Source of the DNA: a bacterium | GTDB lineage: Bacteria; Pseudomonadota; Alphaproteobacteria; Rickettsiales; RI-342 | Assembly: GCA_016124905.1 (NCBI GenBank) | Contig: WGMV01000002.1 | Location: 65,257 to 129,256, forward strand | Direction: 5' to 3' | Length of the DNA: 64,000 nucleotides | Part shown: one piece after another, positions 1 through 7,977 of the stretch | How the letters are laid out: each line of letters opens with the position of its first letter | How positions within the stretch are numbered: the first letter of the stretch is position 1 | Notes under the pieces: generated by a model | Database searches by the model: none | The model's input: the letters and a program-made list of their open reading frames with translations, nothing else | Told to the model about the DNA's origin: nothing | Position numbers and translations under genes: made by a program

Positions 1-61
1 AATCGTCGGGGTTATCCTCCACCAGCAGGATGCTTTGCACGTTTTTGTTCCGCTCGGTCAT
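1..61 (-). CDS. Response regulator, N-terminal fragment
   Basis: Reading leftwards from an ATG at 61 gives 20 codons before the window ends. The peptide contains ILLVEDNPDD, the first beta strand and acidic cluster of a CheY-type receiver domain. Its ATG overlaps the stop codon of the sensor kinase (ATGA), so the two are translationally coupled. The kinase is its obvious phosphodonor. The rest of the gene, and so any output domain, lies outside the window. Confidence 0.85.
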   Translation of the reverse strand, partial: MTERNKNVQSILLVEDNPDD

Positions 62-2253
62 GCCGCGTCTCCCTGAAGGATGGTGAAGAAAAAGCTGCTG
101 CCCTTGCCGGGCTGTGATTCAAGCCAGATGCGCCCGCCATGACGCTCCACGATTTTTTTAACAAAGGTCAGCCCCACGCCCGTACCGGAAACCTCGCCCG
201 AACCAGCGGGCTGAAGCCGTTTGAAGATGCGAAATATTTCCTGATGAAACCCGGGATCAATGCCCAGCCCGTTATCCTTTACGTAAAACACTGTGGCTGC
301 CCTACCGCCTGCCATATCCGGCTCGTCGAGAAACCCGATCTCCACCTTGGGCGCCTTCTTGTCGTTATATTTCACCGCATTGGTAATGAGATTGCGAAAC
401 ACCTCCGTCATGCGCGGCCGGTCGCATGTCATCCGGGGCAGTTCACGCGGAACTACTATTTTGGCTTTGCGTTCCTTCAACGTGCTTTCCATCATCTGGG
501 TTATCTCATCCACCACCGCGTTCAGGTTTACTTCCTGTATGGCAAGCTGAGTGCGCCCAAGGCGGGAGAAATAAAGCAGGTCGTTCACCAGGTTTTCCAT
601 GCGCTGACACAATTGCGAAAGCCGCTGCAAACGGTGAACCCCGTCCTCGTCCAGCTTGTCGGTGTAATCCTCCATCAGAAAGGAGGCATGGTTGAACAGC
701 CCACGCAGCGGCTCCTTGAGATCATGCGAGGCGATATAGGCGAAATCATCCAGCTCCTGATTGCTGCGCTCCAGTTCGTGAGTATAGCGCAACAGCTTCG
801 CTTCCATGCGCTTGCGCTCCGTAACATCGGTGGAAATACCGCAGATGGCGTAAAGCTGCCCCACGGCGTCATACAGCGGAAACTTCACCGTCACATAGGT
901 ATGGTCGCCATCCGCTTGCGGGGCGACTTCCTCAAACTCCATGGCCGATCGCTGTCGCTGCACCTGCAGGTCGTTTTCCCGGAAAGCATCGGCATATCGT
1001 GGGGCAAAAATGTCGTAATCCGTTTTCCCGAGCAACGCGCTCTCATCAAAATCGCCGAGCTCCAGAAAGCTCCGGTTCAGCTGCAGGTAACGGCCATCCA
1101 GGTCCTTGATGTAAACCGGCATGCCGCAATGGTCCATAATAGCCTTGAGGCGTTGTTCGTCGCTTTCCTTCAATTGCTCCTGCATGCGCCGCAATTCCGT
1201 GATGTCCCGAATCACGCCCACCAGCACTGGCGTTCCGTCCGGCATGGTAAAACTGGCCTTCTTGGTGGACAGCGTATGATGTTCACCCGCTGCGTCCGTC
1301 AGGGTTTCGATATTGATGTTGGATTGGCCCGTATTCAGCACCAGTTCGTCTTTCTGCCAGAAAATATCCGCCTGGTTTTCCGGAAAGAAATCATAATCCG
1401 TCCTGCCCAGTACCTCTTCTTCCGCCCTTCCCATCAGCTGCCACAGCGCCTTGTTTCCGTCGATGAAGCGATGCTGGCTGTCCTTCACAAAAATAGGGTC
1501 TGGCACGTGATCAAGGATGTTTTTCAGAAACGCGCGCGAGCGGGCCGTCTCGACAGAATGCTCATATGCCTGCCGTTCCATGCGCCGCGCCTTGCGCCAG
1601 TGATGCATCACCGTGCAGATCGCGGCAATCATGCTCACATAAAAAAGCACCACCGTGCCGAACATCAGCAGCCTGTTGCGTCGCTCATGTTCGTTATCCA
1701 GCCGGATGCGCCGCTGAAGCAGGGCATTTTCCTCCTGTTTCATGCGCTGCATCTGCTGGCTGGAATGGGCAATCAGCTTGCGCGCCTTCTGATGATAGGG
1801 CTGCGAAAGCAAAAGCTCCTCTTCCTGCTCATGCGCTTTTACATGGTCCAGATAATCGAGTATCGCCGCTTCCCATGCTTCCAGGTTTTCCTGCTGCATG
1901 GCATTGTCTGACACCATGCCCTGCAAACGCCCGATGGAGGCCTTGATATCCTCCTCCGGCACATCAACATTCAGCTGGCTGGCTGGCGGCCTTGCGGTGG
2001 CCATATCCACCGCCTTGGCATGCACCCCGGCATGCACATCCATCAACTGCCCGTGAAGCTTATCGATCTGCGAGGAAACCTCATACCCATGCTCCACCAG
2101 ATGACGCGCGTTTTCCAGCAGGCGTGCCTGTTCGTTAAACGCCATCACCAGAATAACGGCAAAAAAACTGATCATGAGAACGGCAATTTTCCCGCCATGC
2201 CTGTAAAGCATGCTCTCCGCATCCGCCGATGCCGCTGGTTGCCGTTCAGCCAT
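58..2253 (-). CDS. Membrane-bound PAS-PAS sensor histidine kinase
   Basis: A hybrid-less histidine kinase of 731 residues. Transmembrane helices near residues 22-39 and 197-217 bracket a helical periplasmic sensor of CHASE3-like size. Two PAS domains follow (about 243-357 and 370-482; each carries a 'GRTDYDFF' or 'GKTDYDIF' type motif). The HisKA box has ASHDLKEP with the phosphoacceptor His near 510. The HATPase domain shows the N box (NLITNAVKYND), a G1 box (DNGLGID) and a GTGVGL G2 box. This kinase core resembles the Cph1/bacteriophytochrome type, but no GAF/PHY chromophore domain is present. I chose the ATG at 2253 because AAGGA lies 7 nt upstream; GTG starts further upstream are possible. 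The signal is unknown. Confidence 0.9.
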   Translation of the reverse strand: MAERQPAASADAESMLYRHGGKIAVLMISFFAVILVMAFNEQARLLENARHLVEHGYEVSSQIDKLHGQLMDVHAGVHAKAVDMATARPPASQLNVDVPEEDIKASIGRLQGMVSDNAMQQENLEAWEAAILDYLDHVKAHEQEEELLLSQPYHQKARKLIAHSSQQMQRMKQEENALLQRRIRLDNEHERRNRLLMFGTVVLFYVSMIAAICTVMHHWRKARRMERQAYEHSVETARSRAFLKNILDHVPDPIFVKDSQHRFIDGNKALWQLMGRAEEEVLGRTDYDFFPENQADIFWQKDELVLNTGQSNINIETLTDAAGEHHTLSTKKASFTMPDGTPVLVGVIRDITELRRMQEQLKESDEQRLKAIMDHCGMPVYIKDLDGRYLQLNRSFLELGDFDESALLGKTDYDIFAPRYADAFRENDLQVQRQRSAMEFEEVAPQADGDHTYVTVKFPLYDAVGQLYAICGISTDVTERKRMEAKLLRYTHELERSNQELDDFAYIASHDLKEPLRGLFNHASFLMEDYTDKLDEDGVHRLQRLSQLCQRMENLVNDLLYFSRLGRTQLAIQEVNLNAVVDEITQMMESTLKERKAKIVVPRELPRMTCDRPRMTEVFRNLITNAVKYNDKKAPKVEIGFLDEPDMAGGRAATVFYVKDNGLGIDPGFHQEIFRIFKRLQPAGSGEVSGTGVGLTFVKKIVERHGGRIWLESQPGKGSSFFFTILQGDAA

Positions 2254-2277
2254 CCGCATATCCTTGCACACCACCAC

Positions 2278-2602
2278 CGCACTTGAATAAGCGGCATGGA
2301 TTTATCGATACTAAACAGAATGATAGTAAATTTGATATCAAAAATCCGTGTGAAAACGCAGGCCAGCCTGTTTCAAAACGGTATAAATGCATCCATCCGC
2401 GCATAAAACTCCCTGACAATAAGCGCGGCTTTCTGCGAAGCCTTAAAAAGAAGAAGCGGCTATTATGCTGATTTTTCGTCGCTATTCAACATCAACCTTA
2501 CGTTGAACCCATTTTCCCTCATCCGAACGAAGGGTTCCACCCCACGGGTCGTAATAATGGGTGAAGAGCACAGATTGTCTCTAACGCTATTAGGAGTAGA
2601 CC
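2278..2602. other. Intergenic region, no gene seen
   Basis: About 325 bases between the divergent sensor kinase and the Spy-like gene. It is more AT-rich than its surroundings and must hold both promoters. The only clear signal is a ribosome binding site (TAGGAG) just before the ATG at 2603. I see no convincing small reading frame or strong hairpin. Confidence 0.5.
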
Positions 2603-3079
2603 ATGCGTAAATTACTCACCACATCCGCCATGCTTGTCGCCCTCGCCACCAGCGGCATGGCCCTTGCCGCCGATGATGCAAAGCATGACGGCCCGCCGTC
2701 GCATATGAAGGAGGCCCTGGCTAAATTGCCAGAATCCAAGCGCGAACTGGTGGAAAACACCTTTAAATCCATGCACGAGCAAGGCAAGGCCTCCCACGAG
2801 CAGATGAAAAAGCTGCATGATGAGCTCAAAGCCATCATGGTCGCGCCGACATTCGACAAAGCCGCCTACCTCGCCAAGCACAAACAGCTGGCCGCCCTGC
2901 GCAATCAGGAAATGGAAAAACGCGAGCAGGCCATGGCCGATCTCGCCAGCAAGCTCACGCAGGATGAACGCAAGACCCTGGCCGATGCCATGCCCCACCC
3001 CGGCATGCACCGTCCCGGTGGAAAATTCGGCAAGCATGCGGACAAGGGCGACGCCCCTGACGCACCTCCCGCCAACTAA
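2603..3079 (+). CDS. Spy/CpxP-like periplasmic protein
   Basis: 158 residues with a clear Sec signal peptide (cleavage probably after ...MALA, residue 22). The mature part is almost all charged helix, then a His/Pro/Gly-rich tail. The pattern (LPESKRELVENTF, then FDKAAYLAKH, then LTQDERKTLADA) matches the Spy/CpxP/metal-resistance fold, whose members are periplasmic chaperones or metal sensors. The product of 4134-4691 carries the same layout (FDEAAYRAQ, then ASDRAVLADL). The two lie on either side of the sigma factor operon, so this gene is a plausible target or partner of that sigma factor. RBS TAGGAG precedes the start. Confidence 0.75.
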   Translation: MRKLLTTSAMLVALATSGMALAADDAKHDGPPSHMKEALAKLPESKRELVENTFKSMHEQGKASHEQMKKLHDELKAIMVAPTFDKAAYLAKHKQLAALRNQEMEKREQAMADLASKLTQDERKTLADAMPHPGMHRPGGKFGKHADKGDAPDAPPAN

Positions 3080-3143
3080 GTGCTCGACGGCCGCCTCTTT
3101 CTCCGGAAGGGGGCGTGCTACCCCGATATGAAGACATATTCCT

Positions 3144-3821
3144 ATGGATTTCATATACCAATTGCCACACGAGGCTGTAGACTATGCCACTCCCATACAT
3201 AGGCCACACATGCACACAGCCTGGACCGATAAACCCGACGCGGAACTTCTGGAGCATATCCGGGAGGGAAGCCAGCACGCCTTCGGCGTCCTGGTGCGCC
3301 GCCACACCAAACGTTTCTACGCGCTTGCCTACCGCACCTTGGGCAACCGCGACGAAGCGGAAGACATTGTTCAGGAAGCCTTCATCAAGCTCTGGCAGAA
3401 GCCCGACATTTGGCAGCCTGACCGCAATGCGCAGTTCACCACCTGGTTCTACCGGCTGGTTCTCAACCAGTGCCTGGATGAATTGAAACGCAAAAAACCC
3501 CTGCCATTACTTGAGAATTTCGACATGGCCGACGACAGCATCACCCTTCAGGACGAGGCTCTTTCCATCAAGCAGCAGCAACGCATGCTGGAAACCGAGA
3601 TCCGCGCCCTGCCCGAACGCCAGCAAACAGCGCTAAACCTGTGCTTTTATGAAAAGCTCAGCAACAAGGAAGCCGCCAGCATCATGGGAATCAACCCCAA
3701 GGCGCTGGAATCGCTTCTGATGCGCGCAAAAGCGACCCTGAAAAGCAAACTCACCCATGCGGGAAGCGCATCCGCTTCCCTGCCCACCACCGAACCGGGA
3801 GGCACCTATGAAGCCGCATGA
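3144..3821 (+). CDS. ECF RNA polymerase sigma factor
   Basis: 225 residues. Region 2 contains RTLGNRDEAEDIVQEAF and a WFYRLVLNQCLDELKRKK tail. Region 4 contains ALPERQQTALNLCFYEKLSN followed by a helix-turn-helix that ends in MRAKATLKSKL. This is the two-domain ECF layout. The start is uncertain: ATG 3144 has no good Shine-Dalgarno, and ATG 3210 (MHTAW) would give a more usual ECF N-terminus. The next gene overlaps its 3' end by 14 bases. The order (sigma, one-TM protein, periplasmic sensor-like protein) recalls cnrH/cnrY/cnrX-type metal or envelope stress modules. Confidence 0.88.
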   Translation: MDFIYQLPHEAVDYATPIHRPHMHTAWTDKPDAELLEHIREGSQHAFGVLVRRHTKRFYALAYRTLGNRDEAEDIVQEAFIKLWQKPDIWQPDRNAQFTTWFYRLVLNQCLDELKRKKPLPLLENFDMADDSITLQDEALSIKQQQRMLETEIRALPERQQTALNLCFYEKLSNKEAASIMGINPKALESLLMRAKATLKSKLTHAGSASASLPTTEPGGTYEAA

Positions 3822-4137
3822 ACGCCACGATGATCTGGATGCGTTTCTCAACAAGCGCGCGCTGTTTCCTTACCGTCATGAGCTGGAAGACCGCATCATC
3901 CACGCGGCCGTTTCCCTGCCGCAGCAGCGCCGCATGCCCACGCCCGCCACGCTGTGGCAGCTGCTGGCGGAATGCTTCACGCCAAGGCCCGCCTATGCGC
4001 TCGCCAGTGCCATGGCCATCGGCCTGATGCTGGGTCTGGGCACCGTCAACACGTCGGTCAGCATCACCGGCGGCACGGATGCCGTGCAGAAAACCGCTTT
4101 TTACGATACGCTTTACGATGAGGGGGAAACGCTATGA
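3808..4137 (+). CDS. Small one-TM protein, probable anti-sigma factor
   Basis: 109 residues: a charged cytoplasmic part (1-60), one transmembrane helix (about 62-80), and a short periplasmic tail. GGGAGG stands 8 nt before the ATG at 3808, which settles the start. The frame overlaps the sigma gene upstream by 14 bases and the next gene by ATGA. Size, topology and position match anti-sigma factors such as CnrY, but I see no zinc-binding anti-sigma motif (no HxxxCxxC). The role is inferred from context. Confidence 0.65.
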   Translation: MKPHERHDDLDAFLNKRALFPYRHELEDRIIHAAVSLPQQRRMPTPATLWQLLAECFTPRPAYALASAMAIGLMLGLGTVNTSVSITGGTDAVQKTAFYDTLYDEGETL

Positions 4138-4691
4138 ACACCAAAATCAAATTCATCATCCTCGGTTCCGTTCTGCTGAACGTGCTGCTGGTTGGCTTTA
4201 TTCTGGGCCAGTCCCTGCATAAGTTCGGCCCGCCACCGCCCCCGCCTCCGCTTGAGGAAGCCGCACTGGCCCGCCTCTCCCCCGAAAAGCGGCAGGAGGT
4301 GGAAAAAATCATGGAGGAAATGAAGGAGGATGGACGTGCCATGCGCGAAACCGTGCGCAAGGAACGCGAAAAAGTGACCGACATCCTCAAGGCTGAAACA
4401 TTCGACGAAGCTGCTTACCGTGCCCAGCTCGACAAGGTCGGTTCCATCTACCGCGCCCGCAAGGATAAACTGGCCAACCGTATTGCCGAACTGGCCAAAA
4501 CCTGGCCCGCCAGCGACCGCGCCGTTCTGGCCGATCTGTTGCGCCGCCCGCCTGTTCCGCCGCACGGCCCGGGCCCGCATGGGCACGATGGCCCGCCGCC
4601 TCCCCCTCCAGGTGAAGGCCCCGATGGCGAAGCTCCACCGCCACATGGCGGCCCGGAAGGGGAAACCGCCCCACCTCCACCGGCTGAATAG
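4134..4691 (+). CDS. Membrane-anchored Spy/CnrX-like metal or stress sensor
   Basis: 185 residues: an uncleaved N-terminal anchor (about 7-25), a poly-proline spacer, then a helical hairpin (LSPEKRQEVEKIMEEMKEDG, later FDEAAYRAQLDKV) of the metal-resistance/CnrX/Spy type. The tail from about residue 140 is rich in Pro, Gly, His and Glu. Its His residues could bind metal, but this is not demonstrated. ATGA overlap with the presumed anti-sigma gene implies coupled translation. Most likely it senses a periplasmic signal and controls release of the sigma factor. A Rho-independent terminator follows at once. Confidence 0.72.
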   Translation: MNTKIKFIILGSVLLNVLLVGFILGQSLHKFGPPPPPPPLEEAALARLSPEKRQEVEKIMEEMKEDGRAMRETVRKEREKVTDILKAETFDEAAYRAQLDKVGSIYRARKDKLANRIAELAKTWPASDRAVLADLLRRPPVPPHGPGPHGHDGPPPPPPGEGPDGEAPPPHGGPEGETAPPPPAE

Positions 4692-4699
4692 CCGCAACC

Positions 4700-4733
4700 A
4701 ACCCTGCGGAATCCCTCTCCGCAGGGTTTTTTG
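4700..4733 (+). terminator. Intrinsic terminator of the sigma operon
   Basis: Perfect 10-bp stem ACCCTGCGGA / TCCGCAGGGT, 7-nt loop, then a run of six T. It lies 9 bases after the stop of the Spy/CnrX-like gene. Confidence 0.9.
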
Positions 4734-4816
4734 TTGCAGCGCGTTCCAAGATAATGTATAGATATCCAATATAACGGATATGCACCAACGCATACCGAAC
4801 AACACGGAAGACGAAC

Positions 4817-4996
4817 ATGTCCCAAGCTCAAGTGATTGATTTTTCCCGTTATCAACAGAAACGCACGCCCGCGCAGCCGTCTCAGGCTGCCGCCGCCTCC
4901 CCCATCAGCTGGGTGCCGGTATGGGTCGTGCTCCCCATGGCCATGCCCGCAGCCCTGCTGCCCGCCATCTGGGGCCAGCTTCCCTACGGCGGATAG
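4817..4996 (+). CDS. Small membrane protein, 59 aa
   Basis: Begins MSQAQVIDFSRYQQ; from about residue 33 it has a hydrophobic segment (VPVWVVLPMAMPAALLPAIW) long enough to cross the membrane. GGAAG lies about 7 nt before the ATG. It ends three bases before the XRE-cupin gene, so the two are probably co-transcribed. I do not recognise the family. Support is the RBS, the tight spacing and the coherent topology. Confidence 0.6.
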   Translation: MSQAQVIDFSRYQQKRTPAQPSQAAAASPISWVPVWVVLPMAMPAALLPAIWGQLPYGG

Positions 4997-4999
4997 CCC

Positions 5000-5638
5000 A
5001 TGGCGCGTAAACCGGCGGCACACTCCTCAGATACGCACGTTACCACGGAAAACGCGTCCCCATTGAATGAAACGGAAGCACTGGCCCTGTCCATCGGCGC
5101 CAACCTGCGCCGCCTGCGCACGCGCCAGGGTCTTTCGCTGGAACGTCTGGCCGCCCTCTCCGGCGTCAGCCGCGCCATGCTGAGCCAGATCGAGCTCGGC
5201 AAATCCGTCCCCACCATCAGCCTGCTCTGGAAAGTCTCCAAGGCGCTGGATGTGCCCTTTTCCGCCCTGAATACGGACTATATCTCCCAGGGCAACCGCG
5301 TACTTCGTGCCGACAAGGCCAAAATCCTCACCTCCATGGATGGCAGCTTCTCCTCCCGCGCGCTCTTCCCGCACGATGAAAGCCGCAAGGTGGAGTTCTA
5401 CGAGTTGGAGCTGAAAGAAGGCGCGAGCGAGGAAGCCGACGCCCACGCCCCCGGCACCATTGAGAACCTCGTCGTCACCCGTGGCGAGGTGGAAATCGAC
5501 GTCGGCAGCGAGACCTACCGCCTGCGCGAGAAGGACGCCATCCACTTCCAGGCCGATGCCTACCACGTCTACCGCAACATAGGCGAAGGCACCGCCATCA
5601 TGTACCTGGTGATGGTCTATGCCGAGCCGGTCGGCTAG
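5000..5638 (+). CDS. XRE-family regulator with C-terminal cupin domain
   Basis: 212 residues. A helix-turn-helix of the Cro/CI type spans about 30-87 (LRRLRTRQGLSLERLAALSG, then SRAMLSQIELGKSVPTISLL). A cupin_2 beta barrel follows (about 105-210, with HAPGTIENLVVTRGEVEID). This two-domain class includes regulators of amino-acid, polyamine and redox genes that bind a small ligand in the cupin. The ligand here is unknown. The ATG at 5000 has only a weak RBS, consistent with coupling to the small gene upstream. Confidence 0.88.
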   Translation: MARKPAAHSSDTHVTTENASPLNETEALALSIGANLRRLRTRQGLSLERLAALSGVSRAMLSQIELGKSVPTISLLWKVSKALDVPFSALNTDYISQGNRVLRADKAKILTSMDGSFSSRALFPHDESRKVEFYELELKEGASEEADAHAPGTIENLVVTRGEVEIDVGSETYRLREKDAIHFQADAYHVYRNIGEGTAIMYLVMVYAEPVG

Positions 5639-5641
5639 GGC

Positions 5642-5779
5642 CTACTTCGCCTGCCGCTCCGCCACCGCCTGTTGCTCCGCCTGATAATTGTCCCACCACA
5701 CAGTCAGCGCCGTCCACCCCACTGCCAGCGCGATGGCGAGGATCAGAAAATTCGGGTTCCGCTGCGACTGTTTGCTCAT
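5642..5779 (-). CDS. Small one-TM protein, 45 aa
   Basis: MSKQSQRNPNF, then a strongly hydrophobic stretch ending TALTVWW, then a charged helical tail. It lies downstream of the terminator of the Met-rich gene and ends 4 bases from the stop of the XRE-cupin gene (convergent). A longer frame starting at 5839 would run through the terminator, so I prefer the ATG at 5779. Function unknown. Confidence 0.5.
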   Translation of the reverse strand: MSKQSQRNPNFLILAIALAVGWTALTVWWDNYQAEQQAVAERQAK

Positions 5780-5793
5780 ATCGCCAGATAAAC

Positions 5794-5824
5794 AAAAAGG
5801 GCGCCGGAAATCCAGCGCCCTTTT
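5794..5824 (-). terminator. Intrinsic terminator of the Met-rich gene
   Basis: GGGCGC / GCGCCC stem with A and T runs on the two sides (AAAAA before, TTTT after), so it can act in both directions. It sits 19 bases beyond the stop of the Met-rich gene. Confidence 0.8.
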
Positions 5825-5842
5825 ACAACTATAAATCACCAG

Positions 5843-6244
5843 TTAGGCAGACTTAGCTGCGGCCTTGCCTTCCGGCATGTTGCAGCACATGTTCATGCCA
5901 TTGGCCATCATCATCACCGGCATGCCCATTTTCATCATGCTGTTCATGCGGTCGCAGCATTCTTTCAGCATTTCCATGGTCATGCCGCCCATCGGGCTGA
6001 TCTTGCAGATCATGCCGTTCGGCGCCATTTCGCAGGTCATGCCGCACATCATCATCGGCATCATCATCGGCATCATCATGTTCTGGCCCATCATGCCGTT
6101 CATCATCTGCGGCATCATGTTCATGTAGTTCATCGGCATCATGCCACCCATCATGTTCGGCATCATGCCGTTCATCATGCCATTCATCATGTTGGACATA
6201 CCGTTCATCATGTTGTTCATCATCTGTGGCATCGCGTTCATCAT
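5843..6244 (-). CDS. Methionine-rich Cys-containing small protein
   Basis: 133 residues, about 53 of them Met (40%), mostly in MM or MMM groups separated by N, G and P. Seven Cys occur in the second half, including two CC pairs. The first 65 residues are a degenerate repeat of Asn/Gly/Met units. The C-terminal half looks folded (KISPMGGMTMEMLKECCDRM). There is no signal peptide. AGGAG 6 nt before the ATG at 6244 and a terminator after it support a real gene. Met/Cys clusters are typical Cu(I) ligands, and surface Met can also scavenge oxidants. Both are inferences; I recognise no family. Confidence 0.8.
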   Translation of the reverse strand: MMNAMPQMMNNMMNGMSNMMNGMMNGMMPNMMGGMMPMNYMNMMPQMMNGMMGQNMMMPMMMPMMMCGMTCEMAPNGMICKISPMGGMTMEMLKECCDRMNSMMKMGMPVMMMANGMNMCCNMPEGKAAAKSA

Positions 6245-6474
6245 AATCAACTCCTGAAAATCATGGTTTACATCCGGCTGCCTGCGTTGGCTCGCCCGTT
6301 CATTTCCACCACTAGATACAGCCCATCCCTCTCAACACAAGCATATGAACAACCAGCCTGAAACTTTGCTCCAATATAACGGCCCCACCTCCGTTTATGT
6401 TGGAAAAAACGATGTTTGCCGAAGCATGTAAGACCATGTAAACACGATGGAGATCATACACAGGAACAGACCGA

Positions 6475-7977
6475 ATGACACAGGCCGCGCTTGCCACCTC
6501 CCCCGCCACGGCGGAAGAAATCCTCTTCGGCTACGACAATGATAAAAACCCCATCACCCTGCCGCTGCGCTTCGCCAACCGTCACGGCCTCATTGCAGGC
6601 GCCACCGGCACCGGCAAAACGGTGACGCTTCAGCGCATGGCGAAGCAATTCTCCGCCGCCGGCGTGCCCGTCTTCATCACCGATATCAAGGGCGAATTCT
6701 CCGGCATCAGCCAGCCCGGCGGCATGACGCCTCCCGTGGCCAAACGCCTGGAATCCCTCAGCATCACCAACTACCCTTTCCGTGGTTACCCCACCGTGTT
6801 CTGGGATGTGTTTGGCAAAGAGGGCCATCCGCTACGCACCACCATGACGGAGCTGGGCCCGCTTCTGCTCGCCAAGCTGCTCAACCTGTCGGAGGCGCAG
6901 TTCAACTCCCTCTATTCCATTTTCAATCTGTCCGACAAAGAAGGCCTCGCCCTCATCGACCTTAAGGACATGGAGGCGATGACCGCCTACATCATCGAGA
7001 ATTTCAAGGAAGTCGGCTCCCAGGCAAGCATCCCCGCCAAAGCAACGGTCGCCGCCATCCAGCGCCAGCTTATGCCGCTCAAGTCCGAAGGCGGCGACGC
7101 CTTCTTCGGCGAACCCGCGCTCAACGTGATGGACCTGCTCCGCGCCGCCCCCACCGGCGAAGGCTACATCCACGTGCTGGATGCCAGCAGCCTGGTCAAT
7201 AAACCGGCCATGTATGCCACCAGCCTGCTCTGGCTCCTGGCCGAACTGTTCGAAAACCTGCCCGAAGCCGGCGATCTCGCCAAACCCAAAATGGCCCTCT
7301 TCTTCGATGAGGCCCATCTCCTCTTTCGCGACACGCCTCCCGCCCTCATTCAGAAGATCGAGCAGGTCGTGCGCATCATCCGCTCCAAGGGCGTCGGCGT
7401 GTATTTCGTCACGCAAATCCCCGACGATGTGCCCGATGCCATCCTCGCCCAGCTCGGCAACCGCGTACAGCACGCCATGCGCGCCTTCACGCCCAAGGAT
7501 GCCGAATCGGTCAAAAAAACCGCTGCCACCTTCCGTCCCAATCCGGAAATCAACCTGATGGAAGCCCTGACCTCCCTGCCCGTCGGCGTGGCGCTGGTTT
7601 CCACCCTTGGCCCCGATGGCGCGCCGCAGCCGGTGGAAACCTGCACCGTGCTGCCGCCGCTTTCCACCGTCGGCCCCGCAGCCCCGGGCGTCAAACAGGC
7701 CATGCGCCAGCAAAGCCCCTATTTCTCCATCTACGAAATCGCCAACGACCGCGAATCCGCCTACGAGCGACTTGCCGCCCGTGCCCAGCAGGCCGCCCCG
7801 GCCGTCACCGCACGCGGCACATCCGCACCGGCCAGCCCCTGGCAGAAACCGCTGGAGCAGATCGCCACCTCCGCCGCCCGCAGCCTGGCCACCCAGGTCG
7901 CCCGCAGCGTCGGGCGCGAACTGATGCGCGGCCTGCTCGGCTCGCTCTCCGGCAGCAGCAGCAACCGTCGCCGATGA
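6475..7977 (+). CDS. HerA-like ATPase, DUF853 (YjgR) family
   Basis: 500 residues, the usual length for the DUF853/YjgR group. Walker A is GATGTGKTVTLQ (42-53). Walker B is ALFFDEAHLLF (near 275), followed by an arginine-rich sensor region. These are cytoplasmic P-loop ATPases of the HerA-FtsK superfamily with no settled role. The start is the ATG at 6475. The MFS gene overlaps its stop by 4 bases (ATGA). Confidence 0.88.
   Translation: MTQAALATSPATAEEILFGYDNDKNPITLPLRFANRHGLIAGATGTGKTVTLQRMAKQFSAAGVPVFITDIKGEFSGISQPGGMTPPVAKRLESLSITNYPFRGYPTVFWDVFGKEGHPLRTTMTELGPLLLAKLLNLSEAQFNSLYSIFNLSDKEGLALIDLKDMEAMTAYIIENFKEVGSQASIPAKATVAAIQRQLMPLKSEGGDAFFGEPALNVMDLLRAAPTGEGYIHVLDASSLVNKPAMYATSLLWLLAELFENLPEAGDLAKPKMALFFDEAHLLFRDTPPALIQKIEQVVRIIRSKGVGVYFVTQIPDDVPDAILAQLGNRVQHAMRAFTPKDAESVKKTAATFRPNPEINLMEALTSLPVGVALVSTLGPDGAPQPVETCTVLPPLSTVGPAAPGVKQAMRQQSPYFSIYEIANDRESAYERLAARAQQAAPAVTARGTSAPASPWQKPLEQIATSAARSLATQVARSVGRELMRGLLGSLSGSSSNRRR

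Noticed and set aside
139-1911. A 590-codon open frame antisense to the histidine kinase gene
   Set aside because: The kinase frame on the other strand has a complete set of domain motifs; the antisense frame is low-complexity His/Leu/Arg and reflects GC-rich codon use.
6832-7713. A 293-codon frame antisense to the DUF853 ATPase
   Set aside because: The ATPase carries Walker A and B motifs in the other frame; the antisense frame has no recognisable feature.
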